From positions 248,001 to 312,000 of the forward strand of contig NZ_JAOXLP010000002.1 in the NCBI RefSeq assembly GCF_025791835.1: DNA of 64,000 nucleotides, given 5' to 3'. Made by a program: the position numbers and the translations under genes. Shown piece after piece: positions 8,097 to 15,378 of the stretch (position 1 is the first letter of the stretch; each line of letters starts with the position of its first letter). The notes below the pieces were generated by a model, which ran no database searches, was not told the origin of the DNA, and was given only the letters and a program-made list of their open reading frames with translations. Source of the stretch: Roseomonas xinghualingensis (lineage in GTDB: Bacteria; Pseudomonadota; Alphaproteobacteria; Acetobacterales; Acetobacteraceae).

Positions 8097-8133
8097 AGGC
8101 CTCTCCCATCGCCACACAGGAGGAACGTCACCG

Positions 8134-9120
8134 ATGAGCCAACCCACCCGCCGCCATGTTCTGCTGGGCGCAGCCGGGCTGTCTGCCGGGCTTGTCGGGG
8201 CGCCGCATGTCGCGCGGGCTGCCTGGCCGGACCGGCCGGTGAAACTGGTGGTGCCCTTTGCCCCGGGCGGCAGCTACGACACCACCGGCCGCTTGATCGC
8301 CGAGGGCATTTCGCCCCTGATCGGCCAGAATGTCGTCGTGGAAAACCGCCCCGGCGCCGGCGGCATCGTTGGCTCCGCCGCCGTCGCGCGGGCGCCGGGT
8401 GATGGCTACACCCTCGTTCTCGGTGGCCTCACGGCGCAGATCCTGGTGCAGGGCGTGAATGCCGATCTGCCCTTCAGGCCGATGGAGGATTTCGTCCCTG
8501 TCGCCCTGGTCGCGAAGGTGCCGCTCGTGCTCGTCGCCGCAAGGCAACTGAACGTCCGCACCGCGCAGGATCTCGCCAGCCTCGTCCGCGCCGCGCCCGG
8601 CCAGTACAACTTCAGCTCGGCCGGGAATGGCACATCGGGCCATATCGCCGCTCAGCACTTCTCCAATGTCGCGGGGCTGCAGGCGACCCATGTTCCCTAT
8701 CGCGGCAGCGCGGCCGGCCTCGCCGATCTGCTGGCAGGGCGGATCGCCTATCTCGTGGATACCCCTTCGGTGGTCGCGGAACATGTGCGCACCAGCTTCA
8801 TCACCGGGCTTGCCGTGTTGTCCGACGCCCGCACCCCGACGCTGCCCAATGTTCCCACCATGAAGGAGGCCGGCTTCCCGCAGGTGAACAGCCTGGAACC
8901 CTGGCAGGCCGTGCTGGCGCCTAAGGGCACGCCGCCCGAGATTACCACGAAGCTCAACCAGGCGATCAACGCGGTGATCGCCAGGCCGGAGGTGCGCGCA
9001 CGCTTCGCGGCCATCGATCTGACGCCCATGTCCGGCTCTCAGCAGGAGGCTGCGCGCTTCTTCAGGGAGGAGAACGACCGCTGGGTTCCGCTGGTGCGTG
9101 AGATGAACATCACCGCCTGA
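8134..9120 (+). CDS. Bug/TctC-family periplasmic solute-binding protein
   Basis: 328 residues with a Tat-like leader (TRRHVLLGAAG then a hydrophobic core ending ARAAWP). The Bug fold shows VKLVVPFAPGGSYDTTGR, then VVENRPGAGGIVGS and the mid-protein VPYRGSAAGLADLLAGRI. The family binds organic acids or similar small polar compounds. Usually it serves TctAB permeases, but no tctA or tctB is present here, so it is an orphan receptor like the three others in this window. An AGGAGG ribosome site (8118-8123) supports the start. The alpha/beta hydrolase lies immediately upstream. Confidence 0.9.
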   Translation: MSQPTRRHVLLGAAGLSAGLVGAPHVARAAWPDRPVKLVVPFAPGGSYDTTGRLIAEGISPLIGQNVVVENRPGAGGIVGSAAVARAPGDGYTLVLGGLTAQILVQGVNADLPFRPMEDFVPVALVAKVPLVLVAARQLNVRTAQDLASLVRAAPGQYNFSSAGNGTSGHIAAQHFSNVAGLQATHVPYRGSAAGLADLLAGRIAYLVDTPSVVAEHVRTSFITGLAVLSDARTPTLPNVPTMKEAGFPQVNSLEPWQAVLAPKGTPPEITTKLNQAINAVIARPEVRARFAAIDLTPMSGSQQEAARFFREENDRWVPLVREMNITA

Positions 9121-9130
9121 CGCATTTCGT

Positions 9131-9147
9131 GGGCCGCAGCGCGGCCC
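9131..9147. terminator. GC hairpin between convergent genes
   Basis: Perfect 7-bp stem GGGCCGC/GCGGCCC with a 3-nt loop, between the ends of the Bug gene and the convergent DMT permease. There is no T-tract, so intrinsic termination is only a possibility. Confidence 0.4.
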
Positions 9148-9168
9148 GCTCAGGCGGCGCGTGGGCGC

Positions 9169-10014
9169 TCAGTGCCCTCCGCGCCGCTGCGCCATGATCC
9201 CGGCGAAGGCCACGATCGCCGCTCCGGCCCAGACCCAGGCGGAGGGCCACACGCCCCAGACCGCCACATCTAGCACCACCGCATAGATCAGCGCCGAAAA
9301 TTCCAGCGGCGCCAGCCTTCCCGCGCTCGCATGGCGGAAGGCGGCCGCCAGCGCCAGCATGGCTCCACCCGCCAGCACCCCATTGGCCGAAAGCGCGATG
9401 GCATCAGGCCAGCTGGGTGTCACCCATTCCGCCAAGGCCCAGGGCATCAGCGCCGGCAGGGCAGGGGCCGCGCCCCAGAACACCAGCCGCGCCACCCCCG
9501 GCTCGTTCCGCAGGCTGCGGTTCATCACCAGCACCATGGCATGGCAGAAGGCACCCAGAAGGGCCCAGGCATAGGCCGGCCACGATCCACCCACCGAAAG
9601 CCCCGGCCAGAGCGCTGTCAGCACCCCCAGGAACCCCACGCCGCACCAGCCCCAGGTCGAGGCCGGCACAGGTTCCTTCAACAGCACCCGGAAAAGCGCC
9701 AGCAGCATGAAGGGCGCGGTGAAATAGACGAGATAGCCTTCGGCCAGCGGCAGGCTCCGCAGCGCCATGAAGAAGCCAGTGCCAGACCCCACCATGAAGC
9801 CCGCGCGCAGCAGCTGCGACATCGGACGCCGCGACTCCAGCCCGCCGCCCGCGTTGCGCCAGACCAGCCGTGCCAGCACGAGCAGCCCCAGCAGCACCGC
9901 GTAGCGGAAGGCCAGCACCTGGCTCACATGATAGCCGCCGGACAGCAGCTTGGAATTCGCATCCAGCACCGCGAAGAGTGCCAGTGCGGCCAGCAGCAGC
10001 AATGGTCCGCGCAA
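9169..10014 (-). CDS. EamA/DMT-superfamily transporter
   Basis: 281 very hydrophobic residues with about ten membrane helices in two EamA repeats. The first repeat includes the Arg-containing FRYAVLLGLLVLARL and the second ends in SALIYAVVLDVAVWG, before a short Arg-rich tail. Members export or import small metabolites such as amino acids. The N-terminal MRGPLLLLAALALFAVLDANSKLL is typical of alphaproteobacterial members. It is divergent from pyrD with about 125 nt between the two starts. Substrate unknown. Confidence 0.85.
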   Translation of the reverse strand: MRGPLLLLAALALFAVLDANSKLLSGGYHVSQVLAFRYAVLLGLLVLARLVWRNAGGGLESRRPMSQLLRAGFMVGSGTGFFMALRSLPLAEGYLVYFTAPFMLLALFRVLLKEPVPASTWGWCGVGFLGVLTALWPGLSVGGSWPAYAWALLGAFCHAMVLVMNRSLRNEPGVARLVFWGAAPALPALMPWALAEWVTPSWPDAIALSANGVLAGGAMLALAAAFRHASAGRLAPLEFSALIYAVVLDVAVWGVWPSAWVWAGAAIVAFAGIMAQRRGGH

Positions 10015-10138
10015 GCGGCACTCCCCCCATCCCCCGTCGGCGCAGCTTCTCCCGTTCCCCTACCGTCCCGTCAATGTAACCCCGTGGCGCTCCGCGCCCC
10101 CTGGCCTCGCGCGCCGCGCTGCGGCACAAGCGGCGGCG

Positions 10139-11197
10139 ATGTTTCCCGCCCTCGCCTCCGCCCTCATGCCGCTGATCCGCGGCCTCGACCCGGAACAGGC
10201 GCATGAGCTGTCCCTGCGCGCCCTGAACTGGGGCCTCGCCGGGCGCGACGGCACGCCGGACGATCCCATCCTCGCCAGCCGCGCCATGGGACTCGCCTTC
10301 CGCAACCCCGTCGGGCTGGCCGCGGGCTTCGACAAGAACGCCGCCGCCATCCTGCCCCTGATGCGGCTCGGCTTCGGCTTCGTCGAGGCCGGGACCGTCA
10401 CCCCGCGTCCCCAGGCGGGCAATCCGAAGCCCCGCCTCTTCCGGCTGGAGGAGGACCGCGCGGTCATCAACCGCATGGGCTTCAACAATGCCGGTATCGA
10501 GGCCTATGTGGCCCGCCTCCAGGCCCTGCAGCGCCCACTGCCCGCCGTGCTCGGCGCCAATATTGGCATCAACAAGGAAGGCGCCGACCCGGAGCGCGAC
10601 TACCCCGCCCTCTACGGCCGGGTCGCGCCGCTGGCCGACTACGTCACGGTCAACGTTTCCTCTCCCAACACGCCGGGTCTGCGGGACCTGCAGGGCGAGG
10701 CCCGCCTCGCCTCCATCCTGGATGCCACCCTGGCCGCCCGCGCCGAGCTGCGCCAGCGCCCGCCCGTGCTGGTGAAGATCGCCCCGGACCTCGCCGAGGC
10801 CGCCGTGGAAGCCATCGTCCAGACCTGCCTGGACCGCGACGTGGCCGGGCTGATCGTCTCCAACACCACCATCGCCCGGCCCGAGACCCTGCGCTCCCCG
10901 CGCAGGACCGAGACGGGCGGCCTCTCCGGCCAGCCCCTCTTTCACGCCTCGACGGAACTGCTGCGCCGCGTCCACCGCCTTGCGCGCGGCCGCCTCACCC
11001 TCATCGGCGCGGGTGGTGTGGACAGCGGCGAGACGGCCTATGCCAAGATCAAGGCCGGCGCCTCGCTGGTGCAGACCTATGCCGGCTTCGCCTATGCCGG
11101 CCCCGCCCTCATTCCCCGGATCAAGCACGAGCTCGCTGCCCTGCTGCGGCGGGACGGCGTGAAATCCCTGTCCGAAGCGATCGGAGTCGAAGCCTGA
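10139..11197 (+). CDS. pyrD: dihydroorotate dehydrogenase (quinone), class 2
   Basis: 352 residues from the ATG at 10139; the frame is open upstream but only this start gives the normal class 2 N-terminus (MFPALASALMPLIRGLDPEQAHELSL). Conserved FMN/orotate segments are NPVGLAAGFDKNA, INRMGFNN, VNVSSPNTPGLR with the class 2 catalytic Ser, and IGAGGVDSGE near the end. It oxidises dihydroorotate to orotate in pyrimidine synthesis and passes electrons to the quinone pool at the membrane. Its stop overlaps the next ATG (tgATGc), coupling it to the HAD phosphatase gene. Confidence 0.95.
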   Translation: MFPALASALMPLIRGLDPEQAHELSLRALNWGLAGRDGTPDDPILASRAMGLAFRNPVGLAAGFDKNAAAILPLMRLGFGFVEAGTVTPRPQAGNPKPRLFRLEEDRAVINRMGFNNAGIEAYVARLQALQRPLPAVLGANIGINKEGADPERDYPALYGRVAPLADYVTVNVSSPNTPGLRDLQGEARLASILDATLAARAELRQRPPVLVKIAPDLAEAAVEAIVQTCLDRDVAGLIVSNTTIARPETLRSPRRTETGGLSGQPLFHASTELLRRVHRLARGRLTLIGAGGVDSGETAYAKIKAGASLVQTYAGFAYAGPALIPRIKHELAALLRRDGVKSLSEAIGVEA

Positions 11198-12054
11198 TGC
11201 GCATCCTCGACGGCGTTGCCGAACTGACGGAGCGCTACCGCGGCTTCGTGCTCGACATCTGGGGCGTGGTGCATGATGGCCGCGCCGCCTTCCCCGGCGT
11301 GGCCGACGCCCTGACCCGGATGCGGGAGAAGGGCGCCCGCATCGTCTTCCTCACCAATGCTCCGCGCCGCTCCTATGTGATCGAGGGCCAGCTCACCAAT
11401 TTCGGCATCGACCGCGGCCTGTACGATGCGGTGATGTCCAGCGGCGAGATCACCTGGCGCCTGCTGCGCGACCGCTCGCATCCCTTCGTCCGCGATCTCG
11501 GCCCTCGCGCCCTGCATATCGGCACCGTGCGCGACCATTCCGTCGTCGAGGATCTCGGTGTCACCCTGACGGACCGCGCCGATGAAGCCGACTGGCTCCT
11601 CAACACCGGCCCGTCGCCTGGGCCCGGCGCCGTCTCGGTCGATCCCTACCTTCCCGCGCTGGAAGCCGCCCGCGCCCGCGACCTGCCTATGATCTGCGTG
11701 AACCCCGACCGTGCCGTGGTGGTGGGCGGCAAGCGCATCATCTGTGCCGGCGCTCTCTCGGAGAGCTATCTCACCATGGGCGGCCGCTCCCTTGAGATCG
11801 GCAAGCCCGATATCGCCGCCTATGATCCGGTGATGGAGCTGCTGGGCCTGCCGCGCGACCAGGTGGTGGCGATCGGCGACAGCCCGCACACCGATCTGGC
11901 CGGCGCCCTGGCCGCCGGGCTGGACGCCGTCTGGGCACTGGGTGGCCTGGCCGCCGAGGAAGGCCTGGCCGATGCCGATTCCGAAACCCTCGCCGCCCGC
12001 GCGAAGGCGGAAGGCGTCGCTCCCATTGCCGCCCTCCGGGGCCTGCGCTGGTGA
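11197..12054 (+). CDS. HAD-superfamily class IIA hydrolase, TIGR01459 type
   Basis: 285 residues. HAD motif I is FVLDIWGVVHDG, in which the usual DxD is DxW, as is characteristic of the TIGR01459 group. Motif II is FLTNAPRRS, and motif III/IV is EIGKPDIAAYDP followed by VVAIGDSPHTDLAGA. It probably dephosphorylates a small phosphorylated metabolite in the cytoplasm; the substrate is unknown. It overlaps pyrD by one base and is 40 nt before the MFS exporter gene. Confidence 0.88.
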   Translation: MRILDGVAELTERYRGFVLDIWGVVHDGRAAFPGVADALTRMREKGARIVFLTNAPRRSYVIEGQLTNFGIDRGLYDAVMSSGEITWRLLRDRSHPFVRDLGPRALHIGTVRDHSVVEDLGVTLTDRADEADWLLNTGPSPGPGAVSVDPYLPALEAARARDLPMICVNPDRAVVVGGKRIICAGALSESYLTMGGRSLEIGKPDIAAYDPVMELLGLPRDQVVAIGDSPHTDLAGALAAGLDAVWALGGLAAEEGLADADSETLAARAKAEGVAPIAALRGLRW

Positions 12055-12094
12055 TGCCGGTTTGAAGGAAGCAACGGGGAAGGGGCGCGCCGAG

Positions 12095-13270
12095 ATGACA
12101 CCTCCGGCGCGCAAGCCCGCCCTCTGGCTGCTGGTGGCGATGACCGGGATCGGTCCCTTCACCATGCAGATCCTGATCCCGGCCCTGCCGCGCGTGGCCG
12201 TGGATCTCGGCGTCCCCTATGCGGCCGCCCAGCTCACGCTCACGCTCTACCTGATCGGCGTCGCCCTCGGTCAGCTCATCTACGGCCCGCTGGCCGACCG
12301 CTTCGGGCGCAAGCCCGTGCTGCTCTGGTCCCTCCTGCTCTACCTGATCGCCTCGGCCCTCTCGGCCCTGGCGCCGGACATGACGTGGCTTGGCATCGGC
12401 CGGGTGGCGCAGGCCATGGGCGCCTGCGCCGGCATGGTGCTCGGCCGTGCCATCATCCGGGATGTCTGGCCGCGCGAGGAAGCCGCCAGCCGCATCGGCT
12501 ATGTCGTCATGGCCATGACCATCGCGCCGATGGTCGCGCCCATGGCCGGCGCGCTGATCGAGGAGCGCTTCGGCTGGCGCGCCGCCATGATCGCCTGCCT
12601 CGGCTTCGGTGTGCCGCTGCTCCTCGCCATCTGGCGCCGCCTGCCGGAGACGCTGCGCGAGCCGCAGCCGCTTCCCGGCCTGCGCGGCATGGGGATGGCC
12701 TATGTGTCCCTGCTGCGCCTCTCGGCATTCCGCTGGATCGGCGCGGTGGGGGCCGCCTCCACCGGCGTGTTCTTCGCCTTCATGGCGGGGGCGCCGCAGG
12801 TGGTGGAGCATATGGGCTATTCCCCCCGCGCCTATGCCACCGCCTTCCTCGCCATCTCGGTCAGCTTCGCCTTCGGCTCCATGCTGGCCGGCCGCTACTC
12901 CATGCGCTTCGGGCTGGTGCGGATGCTCTCCGTCGGATTGTGGATCACCGTGCTTGGTGCGGCTGCGATGCTGGCGGTGCAGCTTCTCCTGCCGCACACC
13001 CTGATGGGCTTCTTCCTGCCGATGACGCTGGTCGCGCTCGGCAACGGCCTGTCCCTGCCCAATGCGGTGGCCGCGGCCATCAGTGTCCGCCCGGAACGCG
13101 CCGGCACCGCATCCGGCTTGCTGGGTGCCGTCCAGATGGGTTTCGGTGCGCTGATGACCATCGTGAACGGCGCGGTGGAGACGGGCTCCGGCGTGGCCAC
13201 CGCCCTGGTCATGGCCGCCTGCGGCGTGATGGCCCACATCGCCCTCTCGGGCGCTCGCCGCCGCCTCTGA
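12095..13270 (+). CDS. Bcr/CflA-family MFS drug-resistance transporter
   Basis: 391 residues starting at the ATG at 12095, after a GGGGAAGGGG stretch. There are twelve predicted membrane helices. The MFS signature between helices 2 and 3 is GPLADRFGRKPVLL, and the segment IALPR-like ALPRVAVDLGV near residue 30 is typical of the Bcr/CflA group. These proteins export drugs or small molecules by proton antiport in the inner membrane. It follows the HAD gene by 40 nt and may be read with it. Confidence 0.9.
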   Translation: MTPPARKPALWLLVAMTGIGPFTMQILIPALPRVAVDLGVPYAAAQLTLTLYLIGVALGQLIYGPLADRFGRKPVLLWSLLLYLIASALSALAPDMTWLGIGRVAQAMGACAGMVLGRAIIRDVWPREEAASRIGYVVMAMTIAPMVAPMAGALIEERFGWRAAMIACLGFGVPLLLAIWRRLPETLREPQPLPGLRGMGMAYVSLLRLSAFRWIGAVGAASTGVFFAFMAGAPQVVEHMGYSPRAYATAFLAISVSFAFGSMLAGRYSMRFGLVRMLSVGLWITVLGAAAMLAVQLLLPHTLMGFFLPMTLVALGNGLSLPNAVAAAISVRPERAGTASGLLGAVQMGFGALMTIVNGAVETGSGVATALVMAACGVMAHIALSGARRRL

Positions 13271-13405
13271 AGCCCGCCTCCGCGGCACGGAGGATCAGGG
13301 ATCTTTCGCCCACCTGCGGTCGCTTCACATGCTCTGGCATGTTGTTTGTGGAGTTTGCGGACTTCGAGGATTCCCGCTTTCGGGTAATCCTGCCCATCAG
13401 CGGCT

Positions 13406-13618
13406 CTAACGCCGGTCCGGATCGACCCGGTTGCCCACCCAGTTCCCCGCCCGGTCGAGTGCCGCGCCGGTGTCCCGTGCGGCACCGCCCAAGGCTGAGC
13501 CCGTGCGCTCGGCGGCACGATCCACCGAGCGCCCAGCGCGTTCCGTCGGGCCAGGATTGGAACAGGCGGCCAGCACCATGAGCGCGAGCAGCGACAGGGC
13601 AGGGGGCGGGCGGCGCAT
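13406..13618 (-). CDS. small lipoprotein
   Basis: 70 residues from the ATG at 13618, preceded by GGAG at a good distance on the minus strand. The leader MRRPPPALSLLALMVLAAC contains a lipobox ending LAAC, giving a lipidated Cys at residue 19. The mature part is short, alanine- and arginine-rich and helical (SVDRAAERTGSALGGAAR), similar in style to entericidin or YgdI-type small lipoproteins. It is probably anchored to the outer or inner membrane. The gene is downstream of a GH8 glycosidase on the same strand. Function unknown. Confidence 0.7.
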   Translation of the reverse strand: MRRPPPALSLLALMVLAACSNPGPTERAGRSVDRAAERTGSALGGAARDTGAALDRAGNWVGNRVDPDRR

Positions 13619-13636
13619 GGGGCAACTCCATATGCA

Positions 13637-13670
13637 TGAAAGGGCACGGCCAGGATGCCGCGCCCTTTCA
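13637..13670 (-). terminator. hairpin downstream of the GH8 gene
   Basis: Arms TGAAAGGGC and GCCCTTTCA pair perfectly, with three more inner pairs after one mismatch and an 8-nt loop. It lies between the GH8 stop and the lipoprotein ribosome site and could end GH8 transcription or attenuate read-through. No long T-run follows. Confidence 0.5.
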
Positions 13671-13693
13671 GCCTCTGCCAGCCAAAGGGCCAC

Positions 13694-14863
13694 TCAGACG
13701 ATCGGGGCGCCCGCCCGCACTTCCTGCCAGGCAATGCGGGACAGCATGATCAGCGCCGCGCCGTAGTAGTCGGTGGCCTGGGCGACGCGGGGAAGGTTGT
13801 GCATCCGCATCCTGCGATCCTGCGTGGCGCAGGCCAGCTGGGCCACCGCCCGCACCCCGGCATGGCCGGGATAGGGTGCAGGGGTGTTGCTGCGCAGGTC
13901 GGTCCAGGCCGGGAAGCTGCGATTCGCCGGATCGGTCCAGAAGCTCACGGAGGCACGCAGCGCGGGGTCGTCCGAATGCCCCGCCCAGGCAAGATAAAGC
14001 GGCACGCGCACCGCATCCCAGGAGAAACGGGTCGGCCAGCCGGAGGCGAGGCGCGGCCTGAAGGAAGTCTCGCGGGAGAACTCGATCCAGTCCGCCGGCA
14101 GGTTCCAGCGCCCGAAACGTGCCTCGTTCAGGATCGCGCGGCCATCCGCCGCGATGCGCCGCCATTGCGGCCCGGATACCAGCTTCTCGAATTCCTTCAG
14201 CGCCGGGAAGACATAGTAGGAGGGATTGAGAATGATGTGGTCACGCTTCTCGAAGCCCTGAACGGCCGGAAGCAGCACCAGCTTTCCCGCCACCTCGCGC
14301 GTGCAATGGGCCAGGATGTCCTGGCATATCTGGGTCGCCTCCCGCGCCAGGGCGGGGCGGGAGAAGAGGTCGGCGCCACGCATCAGCGCCCAGGCGATCA
14401 TGATGTCGCCATCCGTGGCGTTGTTGCGGTCCGCCACCGCATCCACCACGTCGCCGCGATAGCGCCAGGCATGCAGATGCCCATGGCGATGCCGCAGATA
14501 GCGGCGGGTCCAGTCCAGGATCCTGTCGAAGGTGGCGATGTCGCCCGCCTCGGCAGCGAAGAGCATGCCGAAACCCTGGCCCTCGGTATGGGTCTCGTCG
14601 CCCTTGCCGACATCGAGGACGCGCCCCTCGCGGGTCACGAAGCGGCCGCGGAACTGGGCCCATTCGGTCTTCAGCTCGGCAAGCCATTCCGGCATGCCCT
14701 GGGCCTGCGGCGCGCGTGGGGTGAGGAGGGCAGGGGCAGCGAGAAGGCCAAGCAGGCCGCGGCGGGCGATCGCCGCGGCGGGGATGTGGGAGGCCAGTCC
14801 GTCAGAATCGTTCTGCGTCATGGCGGAGCCTGCTGGGCCTTTGCGAGTGTTGTGCCCGTTCAT
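13694..14863 (-). CDS. secreted glycoside hydrolase family 8 (endoglucanase-like)
   Basis: 389 residues; the ATG at 14821 would give a shorter, tighter leader. A twin-arginine-like signal (IARRGLLGLLAAPALL) precedes the mature start near AQGMPEW. GH8 hallmarks are THTEGQGFGM, with the catalytic Glu of the S/T-E-GQ-G-GM motif, then NNATDGDIMIAWAL and NPSYYVFPAL. The enzyme should cleave beta-1,4-glucans such as cellulose in the periplasm or outside. BcsZ proteins of cellulose operons belong to this family, but no bcs genes are present here, so it may act on another polymer. Confidence 0.88.
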   Translation of the reverse strand: MNGHNTRKGPAGSAMTQNDSDGLASHIPAAAIARRGLLGLLAAPALLTPRAPQAQGMPEWLAELKTEWAQFRGRFVTREGRVLDVGKGDETHTEGQGFGMLFAAEAGDIATFDRILDWTRRYLRHRHGHLHAWRYRGDVVDAVADRNNATDGDIMIAWALMRGADLFSRPALAREATQICQDILAHCTREVAGKLVLLPAVQGFEKRDHIILNPSYYVFPALKEFEKLVSGPQWRRIAADGRAILNEARFGRWNLPADWIEFSRETSFRPRLASGWPTRFSWDAVRVPLYLAWAGHSDDPALRASVSFWTDPANRSFPAWTDLRSNTPAPYPGHAGVRAVAQLACATQDRRMRMHNLPRVAQATDYYGAALIMLSRIAWQEVRAGAPIV

Positions 14864-15021
14864 TCACCACGCGTTAAGGTTGCAGGCAAGATGGGTCCAT
14901 ACTGCAGAGGTGGTGACAATTTCGTGCGCAATCCGTATCGGTGCGGCTCAATGTGCGATTCACCCGCTGCACGCAACGTTCCGCGTTGACCGCATGCCAC
15001 TCAGGCGGGCAGTTTGCGCAA

Positions 15022-15357
15022 GTGAACGCGATTGATCTGGAAACGACCGGCCAGCTGGCCGCAGAACTGCCCCGTGACGTCTTCGTGGGTATTGTCCGCA
15101 CCTTCGAGCAGGATCTCGCCCGCCTTGTCAGGCAAATGGTCGAGGCAGCGCGCGAAGGGCAGGTGGAGGAATACCGTCAGGCGGCGCATGGGCTGGCGGG
15201 CGCTGCAGGCTCGATCGGCGCGAAGTCCCTCGAAGCTCTCGCGCGGCAGGCGATGCGGCCGGATGATCGTGTTCCGGCCCAGCAGATGATCCTCAGCATC
15301 GGGGAAGAAGCAAAGGCCGTCCTGTCCGAACTGGCGGTGCTGGCCGGCTCCACCTGA
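15022..15357 (+). CDS. HPt (histidine phosphotransfer) domain protein
   Basis: About 111 residues from the GTG at 15022; an upstream ATG at 14941 would add 27 low-quality residues. The HPt four-helix pattern is clear: FVGIVRTFEQDLARLVRQM, then the phospho-acceptor His in RQAAHGLAGAAGSIGA with the following helix ALARQAM. Such proteins carry phosphate from the receiver domain of a hybrid kinase to a response regulator. The convergent neighbour is an 882-residue hybrid kinase without an HPt domain of its own, so they are natural partners. Confidence 0.85.
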   Translation: MNAIDLETTGQLAAELPRDVFVGIVRTFEQDLARLVRQMVEAAREGQVEEYRQAAHGLAGAAGSIGAKSLEALARQAMRPDDRVPAQQMILSIGEEAKAVLSELAVLAGST

Positions 15358-15378
15358 TTCGGGGCGGCGCCCTTTGCG

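Noticed and set aside
9404-11128. 574-residue minus-strand frame across the DMT permease and pyrD
   Set aside because: It overlaps two well-supported genes and reads as Gly/Ala/Arg noise; its 3' part is a frame-shifted copy of the permease region.
11771-13288. 505-residue minus-strand frame over the HAD and MFS genes
   Set aside because: His/Gln/Gly-rich antisense translation of membrane-protein codons; no independent support.
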